Source of the DNA: Verrucomicrobiales bacterium
Lineage (GTDB): Bacteria; Verrucomicrobiota; Verrucomicrobiia; Verrucomicrobiales; DEV007
DNA: 64,000 nt
Direction: 5' to 3'
NCBI GenBank assembly: GCA_002698785.1
Contig: PAAG01000049.1
Coordinates: 124,001-188,000, forward strand
The notes beneath the pieces were generated by a model. It had not been told where the DNA came from, searched no databases, and was given only the letters and a program-made list of their open reading frames with translations. This document shows, piece by piece, positions 1 through 7,952 of the stretch. A program made the position numbers and the translations under genes. How positions within the stretch are numbered: the stretch's first letter is position 1; every line of letters begins with the position of its first letter.

Positions 1-1
1 C

Positions 2-1162
2 GTCAACGGCATGGAATATCCCATGATCTGTTTCAACGGCCCCCGACCGCAGCCCGACGGAACCTACAACCAGCAAAAACGGGACTCCCTCATTAGTGTC
101 ATCATTCATGAGGTGGGCCACAACTTCTTCCCAATGATTGTCAATTCCGACGAGCGACAGTGGGGCTGGATGGACGAAGGGCTCAACTCCTTCCTCGAAA
201 CCGTCGCCGAGCAGGAGTGGCACGAATCCTACAATTCCAACTACGGAAACCCCATTCTCCTCGCTCATGTCATCCGGGCTGCTCCCTACGACTTCCGTAT
301 CATGGAGAGCGCCGACGACCTCCTTAACCTTGGTTACTCTGCCTACATGAAGCCCGCCACCGCACTCATCATCCTTCGGGAAACGATCATGGGCCGCGAG
401 CTCTTCGATTTCGCCTTCCAGGAATACTCCAAACGCTGGGCATTCAAGCGTCCCGAACCTGCCGACTTTTTCCGTTCAATGGAAGACGCCAGTGGAATGG
501 ACCTCGATTGGTTCTGGCGAGGATGGTTCTACAGCGATAAGAAAGTGGACCTTTCGATCGCTGGCGTAGCTCAGTACGAAATCGATACCAAAGATCCCGA
601 AATCGAGAAACCAAAGCAGAAGAAAGCGAAAGAGGAAGAAAAGGCCCGCAATATCACCACGAAGCTCAACAAGGGAGTCACTCACTACACGGACAAATTC
701 CCCGAGTTGAAGGACTTCTACGAAACCTACGACAAATTTGCTGTCACCGATCAGGACAAGAAGGCCTACGAAGCATTCCTCGCTACCCTCTCCGAAGAAG
801 ACAAAGAAATCCTCAAATCGCCGAAGAACATCTACCTCATTCAATTTGGTAACCCGGGAGGGCAAGTGATGCCCCTCATCCTGAAAATCACCTACAAAGA
901 CGGCACTTCGGAGGTGAAGCGCTACCCGGCTCAATCCTTCCGCTACAACTCGGAGTCCGCCAGCAAGTTCCTCCTGACGGACAAAGAAATCACCACGCTC
1001 GAACTCGATCCTTTTCGAGAAACAGCCGATGTCAATGTGGATAACAACTACTGGCCGTCACGCCCCCTTCGTAAGCCCCTGCAGATCACCCCCGAGCCTC
1101 CTACTCCGCCAAACCCCATGCAGCTGCAAAAGGCGGCAAGGGAAGCAGAAAAGGAGCAGTAG
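2..1162 (+). CDS. M1-family zinc aminopeptidase, C-terminal part (5' end outside window)
   Basis: The frame is open to the first bases of the window, so the gene starts upstream. Near the N-terminus of the visible part is a GMEYP stretch, the M1 substrate-binding segment (equivalent of GAMEN). It is followed by HEVGH at bases 107-121 and, after exactly 18 residues, the third zinc ligand Glu in DEGLNSF. This HExxH-x18-E layout defines gluzincin aminopeptidases, which remove N-terminal residues from peptides. The remaining ~300 residues hold the helical C-terminal region with a Lys/Glu-rich segment (KQKKAKEEEK) and end in a Pro-rich, charged tail. The family is usually periplasmic or cytosolic; the signal region lies outside the window. 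Confidence 0.9.
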   Translation, partial: VNGMEYPMICFNGPRPQPDGTYNQQKRDSLISVIIHEVGHNFFPMIVNSDERQWGWMDEGLNSFLETVAEQEWHESYNSNYGNPILLAHVIRAAPYDFRIMESADDLLNLGYSAYMKPATALIILRETIMGRELFDFAFQEYSKRWAFKRPEPADFFRSMEDASGMDLDWFWRGWFYSDKKVDLSIAGVAQYEIDTKDPEIEKPKQKKAKEEEKARNITTKLNKGVTHYTDKFPELKDFYETYDKFAVTDQDKKAYEAFLATLSEEDKEILKSPKNIYLIQFGNPGGQVMPLILKITYKDGTSEVKRYPAQSFRYNSESASKFLLTDKEITTLELDPFRETADVNVDNNYWPSRPLRKPLQITPEPPTPPNPMQLQKAAREAEKEQ

Positions 1163-1199
1163 AACCGACAAAAACTCGTCCTGACAAACCCGTCACAAA

Positions 1200-1958
1200 A
1201 TGAAAACATCACTTCTTATCGCAACAGTAGGAATGCTCCTCCTCGGCATCGCCTCCACAGCCCTTTCCCGCGAGCCATTTCGCAAGGAATACTCTTTGCA
1301 GGGAATCACTTTCCGGGTCGTTTCACCCAACGTTGACACAGGCAACACCGTTCGCGTGAATCCCGAAGGGCTCAGTAGAGATGATCGTGCTGTTGAAACT
1401 CGAATCCGAGGCTGGGTACAGGGCGCTCGCGTTGCCGACCTCAATCAGGACGGCTTTCCCGAGATCTACGTGATGTGCCGAAACATCAACAATGAGAAAG
1501 GCACCATCGTCGCCTTCGCCTGCAACAAGAGACGCTCCATGAGCCAGATCTCCGTTCCCGACATCAGCGACCTCGATGGCTACGCAGGAAGAGAAGAAAT
1601 CGCAATCGAAGGCCTCTATCTCACTCGGTCATTTCCTGTCAAACACCCCAATGGCGATTGGGGCGAGACACGCAAACTCTACTACGCACTCAAGCCCGGA
1701 GCCAACAGCTGGATGCTCGTCCGCGACGATGGAAAGGGCAACCCCAACGCAAACAATCACAACAACCGCCCCAACCGCAACACCATCGAAATCCGCCCTC
1801 GGACCAACGGACAGCTCGAAGTCCTTGTTCCGGGTGGCGGAGTGCTCCTCTACGGTCGTTCTGGCAACCTCATCCAGAAAGGCAACTCCGTCTCCAACGA
1901 CGAACTTCACGAAGCGAACAAGGCCGTCCGTCAGTATCGACGAGAGCAGGGCTTGTAA
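1200..1958 (+). CDS. Secreted protein resembling PliI-type inhibitors of invertebrate lysozyme
   Basis: A 252-residue protein with a clear N-terminal signal peptide (hydrophobic residues 4-22). The mature part begins with KEYSLQGITFRV and continues through PEGLSRDDRAVETRI to the short block VADLNQDGFPEIYVMC. That order and wording resemble the PliI family, periplasmic inhibitors of I-type lysozyme, as I remember it. The DLNQDG piece also looks like an FG-GAP/calcium-loop motif, so a different beta-rich secreted function is possible. The C-terminal half (Asn-rich stretch, then a second beta-rich segment) is longer than typical PliI. It lies 37 bp after the peptidase gene, so co-transcription is possible. 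Confidence 0.5.
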   Translation: MKTSLLIATVGMLLLGIASTALSREPFRKEYSLQGITFRVVSPNVDTGNTVRVNPEGLSRDDRAVETRIRGWVQGARVADLNQDGFPEIYVMCRNINNEKGTIVAFACNKRRSMSQISVPDISDLDGYAGREEIAIEGLYLTRSFPVKHPNGDWGETRKLYYALKPGANSWMLVRDDGKGNPNANNHNNRPNRNTIEIRPRTNGQLEVLVPGGGVLLYGRSGNLIQKGNSVSNDELHEANKAVRQYRREQGL

Positions 1959-2257
1959 CCGCTTCCCTAAAGCGTTCTGGCTATCTTTTTATATTTATGT
2001 TAGACTTACGGAAGTTATCTTCTCCGCAAGTCTCTTCATGCACGAAACTCGCCAGTTAACACCCCCGCACACCTCAACTCAATCCAGGCACGAAATTGAC
2101 GAGACGGAATACACTATCATTTCCCATCATTTCTCCAAACAGGCTAACAAAACGACATAAAAATACAAAAATCGATCACCAAGCACCAAAACCCAACATC
2201 AAAAACCCAATATCCAATATCACCCGCGCCCCCATCATTTCCCATCATTTTCGCGCT
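1959..2257. other. Gene-free, A/C-rich spacer
   Basis: About 300 bases without a convincing gene. From roughly 2115 to 2285 the plus strand is strikingly poor in G and made of short A/C/T phrases (for example ACCCAACATC then ACCCAATATC). It contains the CATCATTT repeats listed separately. I see no tRNA, rRNA or classical terminator. The frames that cross it are short and lack start context or homology. Confidence 0.6.
2116..2250. repeat. Two copies of a 17-bp direct repeat (ATCATTTCCCATCATTT)
   Basis: Identical 17-bp sequences lie at 2116-2132 and 2234-2250, 118 bp apart. Each is itself a doublet of CATCATTT. The second copy is a perfect tandem of CCCATCATTT at 2231-2250. Between them lie related A/C-rich phrases. 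Function unknown; it may be a small dispersed intergenic element. Confidence 0.7.
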
Positions 2258-2701
2258 CTACTCCCCGTCTTCCTTTTTCTCTCCTAACCTCACCTTCAAC
2301 TCCTCCACCTGCCCCTTTCTCAAAACTTCAAACGTCACCTTCTCCCCCGGTGATCGTTTCATGATCGCAAGACGCAGCATCTGCATATTTTGAAATGCTT
2401 GCTTATCCATCGTCAGGACCACATCTCCCGCCTTGAACCCTCCCAACATCGCGGGGCTGTTCTCCATCACATCTGTCACCATCACTCCAGCAAGACCTGG
2501 CACTCCAAGGGCCGCAGCAATCTTTCCATCCACCTCTCTCATGAAAATCCCCAGGAAAGCAGGCTTATCGCTCCATGAAAAATCAGGGCTCCCATCAGGC
2601 AGTAGGTAAGGAGCAGGTTTCCCTACATCCGCAGCAGAAAGGGAAGAAATCTCAGGCAAGGCGAAAAAAAAGAGCAGACATATCCAGCATCGAAAATTCA
2701 T
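2258..2701 (-). CDS. Secreted single-PDZ-domain protein
   Basis: A 147-residue protein with a signal peptide (hydrophobic residues 5-20, cleavage near SLSAAD). The rest is almost entirely one PDZ domain. It starts at PAFLGI, has the carboxylate-binding-type segment GVPGLAGVMVTDV, the turn NSPAMLGGFKAGDVVLTMD, and ends with an RSPGEKVTFEVLRKGQ strand. This is the C-terminal half of HtrA-like proteins without the protease. Such proteins usually act as periplasmic peptide-binding adaptors. It is monocistronic, facing the A/C-rich spacer. Confidence 0.75.
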   Translation of the reverse strand: MNFRCWICLLFFFALPEISSLSAADVGKPAPYLLPDGSPDFSWSDKPAFLGIFMREVDGKIAAALGVPGLAGVMVTDVMENSPAMLGGFKAGDVVLTMDKQAFQNMQMLRLAIMKRSPGEKVTFEVLRKGQVEELKVRLGEKKEDGE

Positions 2702-2833
2702 CCCGTGAAATCAGTTTCCCATAGTCATATCGCAAATCGCAGATCAATGCAGCAACGGAAAGCCCTCTCTGAAAATTGAATGTTCCTTTTGCCGTTACTT
2801 GCGAATCAGCAGAATCCGTTGCAACACTTACCC

Positions 2834-3214
2834 ATGATCAAATTCCTCCACACTCGAATCCGTGTCAGCGATCTTGATAAGACTATCGAGTTCTACGAGA
2901 AGATGGGCTTCAAACTGACTCGCCGCACAGACAAGTCCCCTGCTGGCAACCAGCTCGCGTTCCTGGAACTCGACGGAAACGAGCACTTCCTGGAGCTTTG
3001 CTACTCTCCCGACTTCAAAGTCGAATTCCCCGAAGACCTCATGCACACAGCTGTCGGAGTCGAAGACATCATGGCCTATTGTGACAAGCTGGAAAAAGAC
3101 GGCATCGAAATCTGGCCCGAGGACTGGCGAGAAGCTTTCCCTTCTGGCTCCAAAATCAAAATGGCCTTCGTTACCGACCCAGATGGCTACGAAGTCGAGA
3201 TCCTGGAGCGATAA
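2834..3214 (+). CDS. Glyoxalase I-like VOC-family enzyme
   Basis: The start at 2834 (MIKFLHTRIRV) is chosen over an ATG at 2780 because lactoylglutathione lyases begin at exactly this beta strand. The 126-residue product has two beta-alpha-beta-beta-beta modules. Candidate metal ligands in the usual places are His in LHTRIRV, Glu in HFLELCY, His in MHTAVGV and Glu in the final YEVEILE. The segment KTIEFYEKMGFKLTRR is typical of GloA. Expected role: isomerising the methylglyoxal-glutathione (or other thiol) hemithioacetal, a cytosolic detoxification step. Other VOC functions cannot be excluded. Confidence 0.8.
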   Translation: MIKFLHTRIRVSDLDKTIEFYEKMGFKLTRRTDKSPAGNQLAFLELDGNEHFLELCYSPDFKVEFPEDLMHTAVGVEDIMAYCDKLEKDGIEIWPEDWREAFPSGSKIKMAFVTDPDGYEVEILER

Positions 3215-3373
3215 CGCCATATCTTTTTTCTAAAAAATAACGGTGAACCATCGTTCAAAAAGGGATCAAGCATTCTTAATATTGAGAAAATTTTAAAATA
3301 TCTTAAATATTTTTTGCGAATATCTGCCTAAAGAACTAAATTTCCTCTCATCGGCCTAAAACCAATCAGTTCG
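3215..3373. promoter_or_regulatory. AT-rich upstream region of the amidase gene
   Basis: The 159-bp gap is far more AT-rich than its surroundings. It includes a T6-CT-A6 hairpin-like stretch just after the VOC gene (about 3224-3239) that may act as a weak terminator. It also has a long A/T run (about 3273-3317) resembling an UP element or curved DNA before the lipoprotein amidase. No exact -35/-10 pair is assigned. Confidence 0.35.
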
Positions 3374-4183
3374 ATGAAAATTGCCAACTCCCTTTTCGCC
3401 AGTCTAGCTACCGCACTGCTGCTCGCCCTCTCCGGGTGCAACAGCACGTCCTCGACCGCCAAGAAGAGTTCCATTTGGGAAAAAGAACTCGGTGCCGTCG
3501 CGCAGACCCCTGAGAGCCCGACCGAACTGCATGAGGATCTGAACCTCAAAGTGAACCTGATCCCGAAAGGGAAATACGGTCGTCGTCTCTTCCGAGAGAT
3601 GACACCTCAATACATCACCATTCATAGCACCCAGAATCCCACAGGCGACGCCTATGCCCACGCAAAGGCCCTGAACCGTGGAGCACTCCGCGGGGGTGTC
3701 TGTGGCTACCTATGCTGGCACTTCACGGTCCAGGACGACACCGTCATCCAGCACATCCCAACCAGTGAACGGGGCGAACACGCCGATTTCGACGGCCCCG
3801 GAAACCGCTACAGCATCGGCATCGAAATGTGCGAGCATCAGGGCAACAACCAGCTCCAGACCATGGAGCGTACGGCAAAGCTCGCTGCTTCGCTGATGTA
3901 TCATCACAAGATTCCGATCGAAAACATCCGCGCTCACTACCATTGGCCCCGCGAAGGCTACTCCACGCCAAACAAGAATTGCCCACACTTCCTGCTCGAT
4001 AACGGACAGCCAGGTGATGACTGGAGATGGTTTGTAGGACGAGTCAACCGCCACTACCAGCGTCTCGCGGCATACGACGAATATCTTCAAGAACAGAAAC
4101 GCCAGGAAGAAGAAGCCAAAAAACGACGCCAGATGGTTCACATGATTCTTCACCAGATCGGTGAATGGGTGGGCTTGGGATAA
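3374..4183 (+). CDS. Lipoprotein N-acetylmuramoyl-L-alanine amidase (Amidase_2/PGRP fold)
   Basis: A 269-residue protein with a lipoprotein signal (LALSGC, Cys at about residue 22). The Amidase_2 domain follows: YITIHSTQNP gives the first zinc His and WHFTVQDDTVIQHIP is the family's central strand. The segment YSIGIEMCEH carries the Glu-rich strand, RAHYHWP the second zinc-site region, and KNCPHFLL the third ligand (His after CP). It should cleave the lactyl-amide bond between MurNAc and the stem peptide in the periplasm. A charged coiled-coil-like tail (QEQKRQEEEAKKRRQ) follows. Similar to AmpD/CwlA-type enzymes, but membrane anchored. Confidence 0.88.
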   Translation: MKIANSLFASLATALLLALSGCNSTSSTAKKSSIWEKELGAVAQTPESPTELHEDLNLKVNLIPKGKYGRRLFREMTPQYITIHSTQNPTGDAYAHAKALNRGALRGGVCGYLCWHFTVQDDTVIQHIPTSERGEHADFDGPGNRYSIGIEMCEHQGNNQLQTMERTAKLAASLMYHHKIPIENIRAHYHWPREGYSTPNKNCPHFLLDNGQPGDDWRWFVGRVNRHYQRLAAYDEYLQEQKRQEEEAKKRRQMVHMILHQIGEWVGLG

Positions 4184-4275
4184 TTCTTTCAGATTAATCC
4201 AACAATTCTGCGCCAGTTGCGTTTCGATTCGATTAGGATAGTATGGTGACCCGAAACACACCGGTCCAATTTGCA

Positions 4276-5001
4276 ATGGCCATGAGAACACTTTCCCTAT
4301 TTTTGCTGGCGACAATCAGCCTCTGCTGGGTTCCGAAAGCCGAAGCAGCACTCGATCCCAACGACGAGTACATTCTCATCTCAGGAGGCCCGGCCCTTCG
4401 CGCATGGGAAGATTATCGTCGGGAGCAACACCGTCACGACCGTTGGTGGGGTAACTTCATCCGGACTGCCCGAATTCGCATCCAGCAGCTCCAGAAAGCC
4501 ACGAACGATCAGATCAACATCACTTGGCTGGTCTATCGTCCCGGCTACGAAACCCGCGCTACCGAAGACGGTGAGCCATTGATTTCCCACATCGAGAGCG
4601 TCCGCGATAAATACAAGATTCGCCTCGTGTGGTTCAGCACTACCGATCAACTGATCAACTACGTCAATTCGGGCCAAAACCGCCGACAGATCAAAGTCTC
4701 TGGCTTCGAATACTTTGGTCACTCCAACAAATACTGCTTTATCTTCGATTACAGCAATCACATTCTCGGTGCCTCGAAATGCTTCCTTCATCAGGGCGAC
4801 CTCGACAAATTCGACCGCAAGGTTTTCGCTAAAGGTGCTTATTGCAAAAGCTGGGGATGCCATAGCGGTGAAGCGTTCACCGCTGAATTTCGTCGCGCTA
4901 CAGGGCAGAAAATGATCGGTGCCATCGGGAAAACAGACTACTCCCAGACTTGGCGCGAGATCCTTCCCATCGTTTCGCCCGGCGGTCGCTGGGCGGGCTG
5001 A
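4276..5001 (+). CDS. Secreted protein of unknown function with caspase-like His/Cys pattern
   Basis: Starts at 4276 or 4282 fit a signal peptide ending in PKAEA; an in-frame ATG at 4243 would add an unlikely leader. The mature protein of about 215 residues begins with EYILISGGP. It has a core strand leading to EYFGHSN (His149) and later KSWGCHSGE (Cys195), followed by a helix and the strand MIGAIGKT. A strand-H(S/G) then strand-C-x-SG order is seen in caspase-fold groups such as CHAT, C80 and DUF4347 domains. That assignment is my inference; family membership is not certain. A 7-bp hairpin directly follows the stop. Confidence 0.6.
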   Translation: MAMRTLSLFLLATISLCWVPKAEAALDPNDEYILISGGPALRAWEDYRREQHRHDRWWGNFIRTARIRIQQLQKATNDQINITWLVYRPGYETRATEDGEPLISHIESVRDKYKIRLVWFSTTDQLINYVNSGQNRRQIKVSGFEYFGHSNKYCFIFDYSNHILGASKCFLHQGDLDKFDRKVFAKGAYCKSWGCHSGEAFTAEFRRATGQKMIGAIGKTDYSQTWREILPIVSPGGRWAG

Positions 5002-5020
5002 TGTTGCATTTTCGCAACAT
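5001..5020 (+). terminator. Hairpin after the caspase-like gene
   Basis: ATGTTGC at 5001-5007 pairs perfectly with GCAACAT at 5014-5020 across a 6-nt loop. It starts at the last base of the stop codon. There is no strong U run, so termination may be weak. Confidence 0.5.
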
Positions 5021-5087
5021 TTAGGTGAAATCCGCCCCGTTTGTGTTCCCTTTCCGGGATACGGAACAACGGAACGTTTTTTGAATT

Positions 5088-6083
5088 ATGCAGTTCGCAG
5101 AACTTAAGCAGCTTTACGATCTCCCCTTCTTTGAGCTCATCCAGCGCTCTCGCAAGGTGCACGAATCTCATTGGCCTGAGAACGAGGTTCAGCTATGCAC
5201 ACTGCTGAGCATCAAGACAGGAGGCTGTTCGGAAGACTGCTCTTACTGTGCCCAGTCAGCCCGCTACAGCACTGGCGTAGACGCCGAGCGTCTCATGGAA
5301 AAAGAGGACATCCTCGACCGTGCACGCGCTGCCAGAGAAAACGGCTCCACCAGATTCTGCATGGGAGCAGCCTGGAAAGGCGTTAAAGACGGTACCAAGC
5401 GCTTCGATCAGGTTCTGGACATCGTTCGCGATGTTAGCGCCCTCGGGATGGAAGTCTGCACCACCCTCGGAGAGCTCGGCGAAACCGAAGCCGAAAAGCT
5501 CAAGGACGCAGGTGTCACAGCCTACAATCACAATATCGATACCTCCCCGGAGCACTACACAAACATCGTCTCGACCCACACCTTTCAGGATCGCCTGAAT
5601 ACCCTGCGTCACGTTCAGGATGCGGGAATGTCGGTCTGCTCGGGAGGAATCCTTGGCCTCGGAGAATCCACCGACGACCGCCTGAAGATGCTGGAGATCC
5701 TCAGCAACTTCAATCCACAGCCCGAGAGCGTTCCGATCAATTCACTCGTTCCCATCCCGGGAACTCCGATGGCCGAATCTCAGGGAGTCGACTCGTTCGA
5801 AGTCGTCCGGATGATTGCCATCGCCCGCATTGCTATCCCGAACGCGAAAGTCCGACTTTCCGCCGGGCGGAAGCAGATGAGCGAAGAACTCCAGACGCTC
5901 TGTTTTTTCGCAGGCGCCAACTCTATCTTCTACGGCGACAAACTCCTCACAACAGGTAATCCGCAATCCGAGGCAGACCTCAAGCTTCTCCAGAAGCTTG
6001 GCCTTTCTCCCCAGAAGCCCAATCCCAGACTCGAATCCCCAGACGCTGAAGACAACCGCCCCCTGGAACCAGCCCTGGCCTGA
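5088..6083 (+). CDS. bioB: Biotin synthase
   Basis: A 331-residue radical-SAM enzyme. The cluster-binding motif GGCSEDCSYCAQS holds Cys47, Cys51 and Cys54 in the CxxxCxxC spacing. Downstream are the BioB blocks ENGSTRFCMGAAW, AYNHNIDTSPE, CSGGILGLGE and SINSLVPIPGTPM-like NSLVPIPGTP, and the late motif VRLSAGRKQM with the Arg that contacts the [2Fe-2S] cluster. It inserts sulfur into dethiobiotin, the last step of biotin synthesis. Length is normal. Only 29 bp separate it from folP, so they probably form an operon. Other bio genes are not in the window. Confidence 0.97.
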   Translation: MQFAELKQLYDLPFFELIQRSRKVHESHWPENEVQLCTLLSIKTGGCSEDCSYCAQSARYSTGVDAERLMEKEDILDRARAARENGSTRFCMGAAWKGVKDGTKRFDQVLDIVRDVSALGMEVCTTLGELGETEAEKLKDAGVTAYNHNIDTSPEHYTNIVSTHTFQDRLNTLRHVQDAGMSVCSGGILGLGESTDDRLKMLEILSNFNPQPESVPINSLVPIPGTPMAESQGVDSFEVVRMIAIARIAIPNAKVRLSAGRKQMSEELQTLCFFAGANSIFYGDKLLTTGNPQSEADLKLLQKLGLSPQKPNPRLESPDAEDNRPLEPALA

Positions 6084-6112
6084 TCGACTTTCCGCGGACA
6101 TCCTGTGCTGCG

Positions 6113-6952
6113 ATGAAGTGGAGTTGCCTCGACATCACTTTTGATCTCTCTCGATTTGGGGAGATCATGGGGATCGTAAACGTCACACCGGATTCGTTTT
6201 CGGACGGTGGAAGGTTCAACACAGTAAAGTCTGCCGTCGAGCGAGCCGATCAGCTGATATCAGAGGGTGCCGCGATCATTGATATCGGTGGCGAATCTAC
6301 TCGCCCCGGTGCAGCTGATGTCTCCGTCGACGAAGAGCGGGATCGAGTCATCCCAGTCGTACGAGAGATCTGTAAAAAGCATCCCTCCATCTGTGTCTCG
6401 GTCGACACCACAAAAGCAGAAGTCGCTCTCGCAGCCGTTGAAGAGGGTGCACGGATCATCAACGATGTCTCGGGCTTTCGCGATCCCTCCATGATCGCAG
6501 CAGCCGCTTCAACCAATGCCGGGGTCGTGGCCATGCACATGCAGGGCACACCACGAACCATGCAGAAAAATCCTGCCTACTCTGACGTCGTCGCAGAAGT
6601 ACGAGAATTTTTTGAAAACAAATTCGAAGAACTCGTCTCGGCAGGGGTAAGCGCCGAGGCCATCGCATTTGATCCCGGTATCGGTTTTGGCAAATCCCAA
6701 TCCCACAACCTGAGTCTACTTCGCGATATCGAGTCCCTGATTGTCCAGGATCGCCCCATTCTGCTTGGCGTATCTCGGAAGTCTTTCCTGGGAAGAATCC
6801 TCGAAAGCGATTCCATCGAAGACCGCAGTTGGCCAACGGTTGCCATCACTTCCTTTGCTCGAGAGAAAGGTGTCCCACTGCATCGAGTGCACGAGGTGCA
6901 AAAGAATCTGGAGGCACTTCGGATGACGGAAGCCATCCTCGACGCGAACTAG
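6113..6952 (+). CDS. folP: Dihydropteroate synthase
   Basis: A 279-residue TIM-barrel protein. The pterin-site signatures are present in order: GIVNVTPDSFSDGG near residue 20, DIGGESTRPGA, VSVDTTKAEVA, INDVSGF, the FDPGIGFGKS strand and LGVSRKSFLG. It condenses p-aminobenzoate with dihydropterin pyrophosphate in folate synthesis and is the sulfonamide target family. An alternative start at 6158 (just before GIVNV) would cut the first strand, so 6113 is preferred. It follows bioB closely. Its stop nearly meets the stop of the convergent GNAT gene. Confidence 0.96.
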   Translation: MKWSCLDITFDLSRFGEIMGIVNVTPDSFSDGGRFNTVKSAVERADQLISEGAAIIDIGGESTRPGAADVSVDEERDRVIPVVREICKKHPSICVSVDTTKAEVALAAVEEGARIINDVSGFRDPSMIAAAASTNAGVVAMHMQGTPRTMQKNPAYSDVVAEVREFFENKFEELVSAGVSAEAIAFDPGIGFGKSQSHNLSLLRDIESLIVQDRPILLGVSRKSFLGRILESDSIEDRSWPTVAITSFAREKGVPLHRVHEVQKNLEALRMTEAILDAN

Positions 6953-6955
6953 TTG

Positions 6956-7930
6956 TCAGGGAAATGCAACGACGATCGCGAGGTAGTCATCCCGTCGATC
7001 AATCCACCGCTCCTTGTAGTCCGCGTGCATTCCCAGATCATAGCGTTCGACCCCTTCCTGCTCACAGCGCACGAGGTTTTCCCACTGCAGCCGATTTCCT
7101 ACCCCGAGGTCTCGTGCCGACTCTGCGTAACTCATCTGGAACCCTCGATATGTTTTCCCGAGAGTTCCCCCAAAAATGTAGGCGATGTCTTCTTCTCCCT
7201 GCCGAGCAACCAGGAACCGCAAGTCACCACTTTTCGACAGCCGCCTCATGATATCCAGGTAGAACCTCTCATAATTTCCCGACTGAAAGATGTCTGTCCC
7301 CTCGCTCCATTTGTATGTTTTTTCCTGTATTCCAAGCATACGCTCAAAGAGGTCCTCTACCTTTTCTTCCCGCAGGTCGACGATCTCGATTCCTTCGACT
7401 TCCGTCGCTTGGCGCAACGTTCTTCTGAACTTCCTGGAACGGCGACTCAACCACGCATCAGACCCAGCACCCAACTCAATAATCATTGCCTCAGACATAG
7501 GCACCTCCCGATAGCTGAGGAATTCTTCTCTCTTCTCCCGGAACGCCCGGTGCAACTCCCCACCATCAAGGACACCACCAATGCAGAAGCCTTTCTGCAT
7601 TGCAGGATTCTCTCGAACCGCCGTTTCCAGAAGTTCGATGCACCTGTGCGGATCCCCTACGAGAGGACAGGCGAACATCCAGGCACCCTCAAAAGGAAAC
7701 CACAGCCCATAGTCATCCCATTCGACAAACGCGATCCAGTTTCCATCAGCTTCATAGATAAAATGCTCAGCTGTCTCTTTCCCCTCGTGTAAAGAGTCGT
7801 GTGCAGCCCATTGCCAAACCGGCCCAGAGCAAAAAGGAGACAAGTCAGGCGAAAGCTGTGCAGCCTCTGCAAAAGCCCCCTCACACTTTCGGAAATCAGA
7901 AATGGAGACCCTTCTCATCGCACCCTCCAT
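6956..7930 (-). CDS. GNAT-type acyltransferase of the CelD/BcsL (Acetyltransf_6) group
   Basis: A 324-residue protein without signal or membrane segments. The N-terminal half is a degenerate GNAT lobe. The C-terminal half carries the recognisable Acetyltransf_6 pattern: SRKFRRTLRQA, then IQEKTYKWSEG, LRFLVARQGEEDIAYIFGG, SYAESARDLGVGNRLQWE and YDLGMHADYKERW. This group transfers acyl or aminoacyl groups in exopolysaccharide or peptide-bridge synthesis, and the substrate cannot be read from sequence. It stands alone, convergent with folP and upstream of the HtrA gene's 3' end. Confidence 0.75.
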   Translation of the reverse strand: MEGAMRRVSISDFRKCEGAFAEAAQLSPDLSPFCSGPVWQWAAHDSLHEGKETAEHFIYEADGNWIAFVEWDDYGLWFPFEGAWMFACPLVGDPHRCIELLETAVRENPAMQKGFCIGGVLDGGELHRAFREKREEFLSYREVPMSEAMIIELGAGSDAWLSRRSRKFRRTLRQATEVEGIEIVDLREEKVEDLFERMLGIQEKTYKWSEGTDIFQSGNYERFYLDIMRRLSKSGDLRFLVARQGEEDIAYIFGGTLGKTYRGFQMSYAESARDLGVGNRLQWENLVRCEQEGVERYDLGMHADYKERWIDRRDDYLAIVVAFP

Positions 7931-7952
7931 CCCTGTCCGTCCAATGAATCGG

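Noticed and set aside
6953-7792. 279-codon open frame on the plus strand
   Set aside because: It lies opposite the GNAT-family gene, has no family motifs, and its composition mirrors the real gene.
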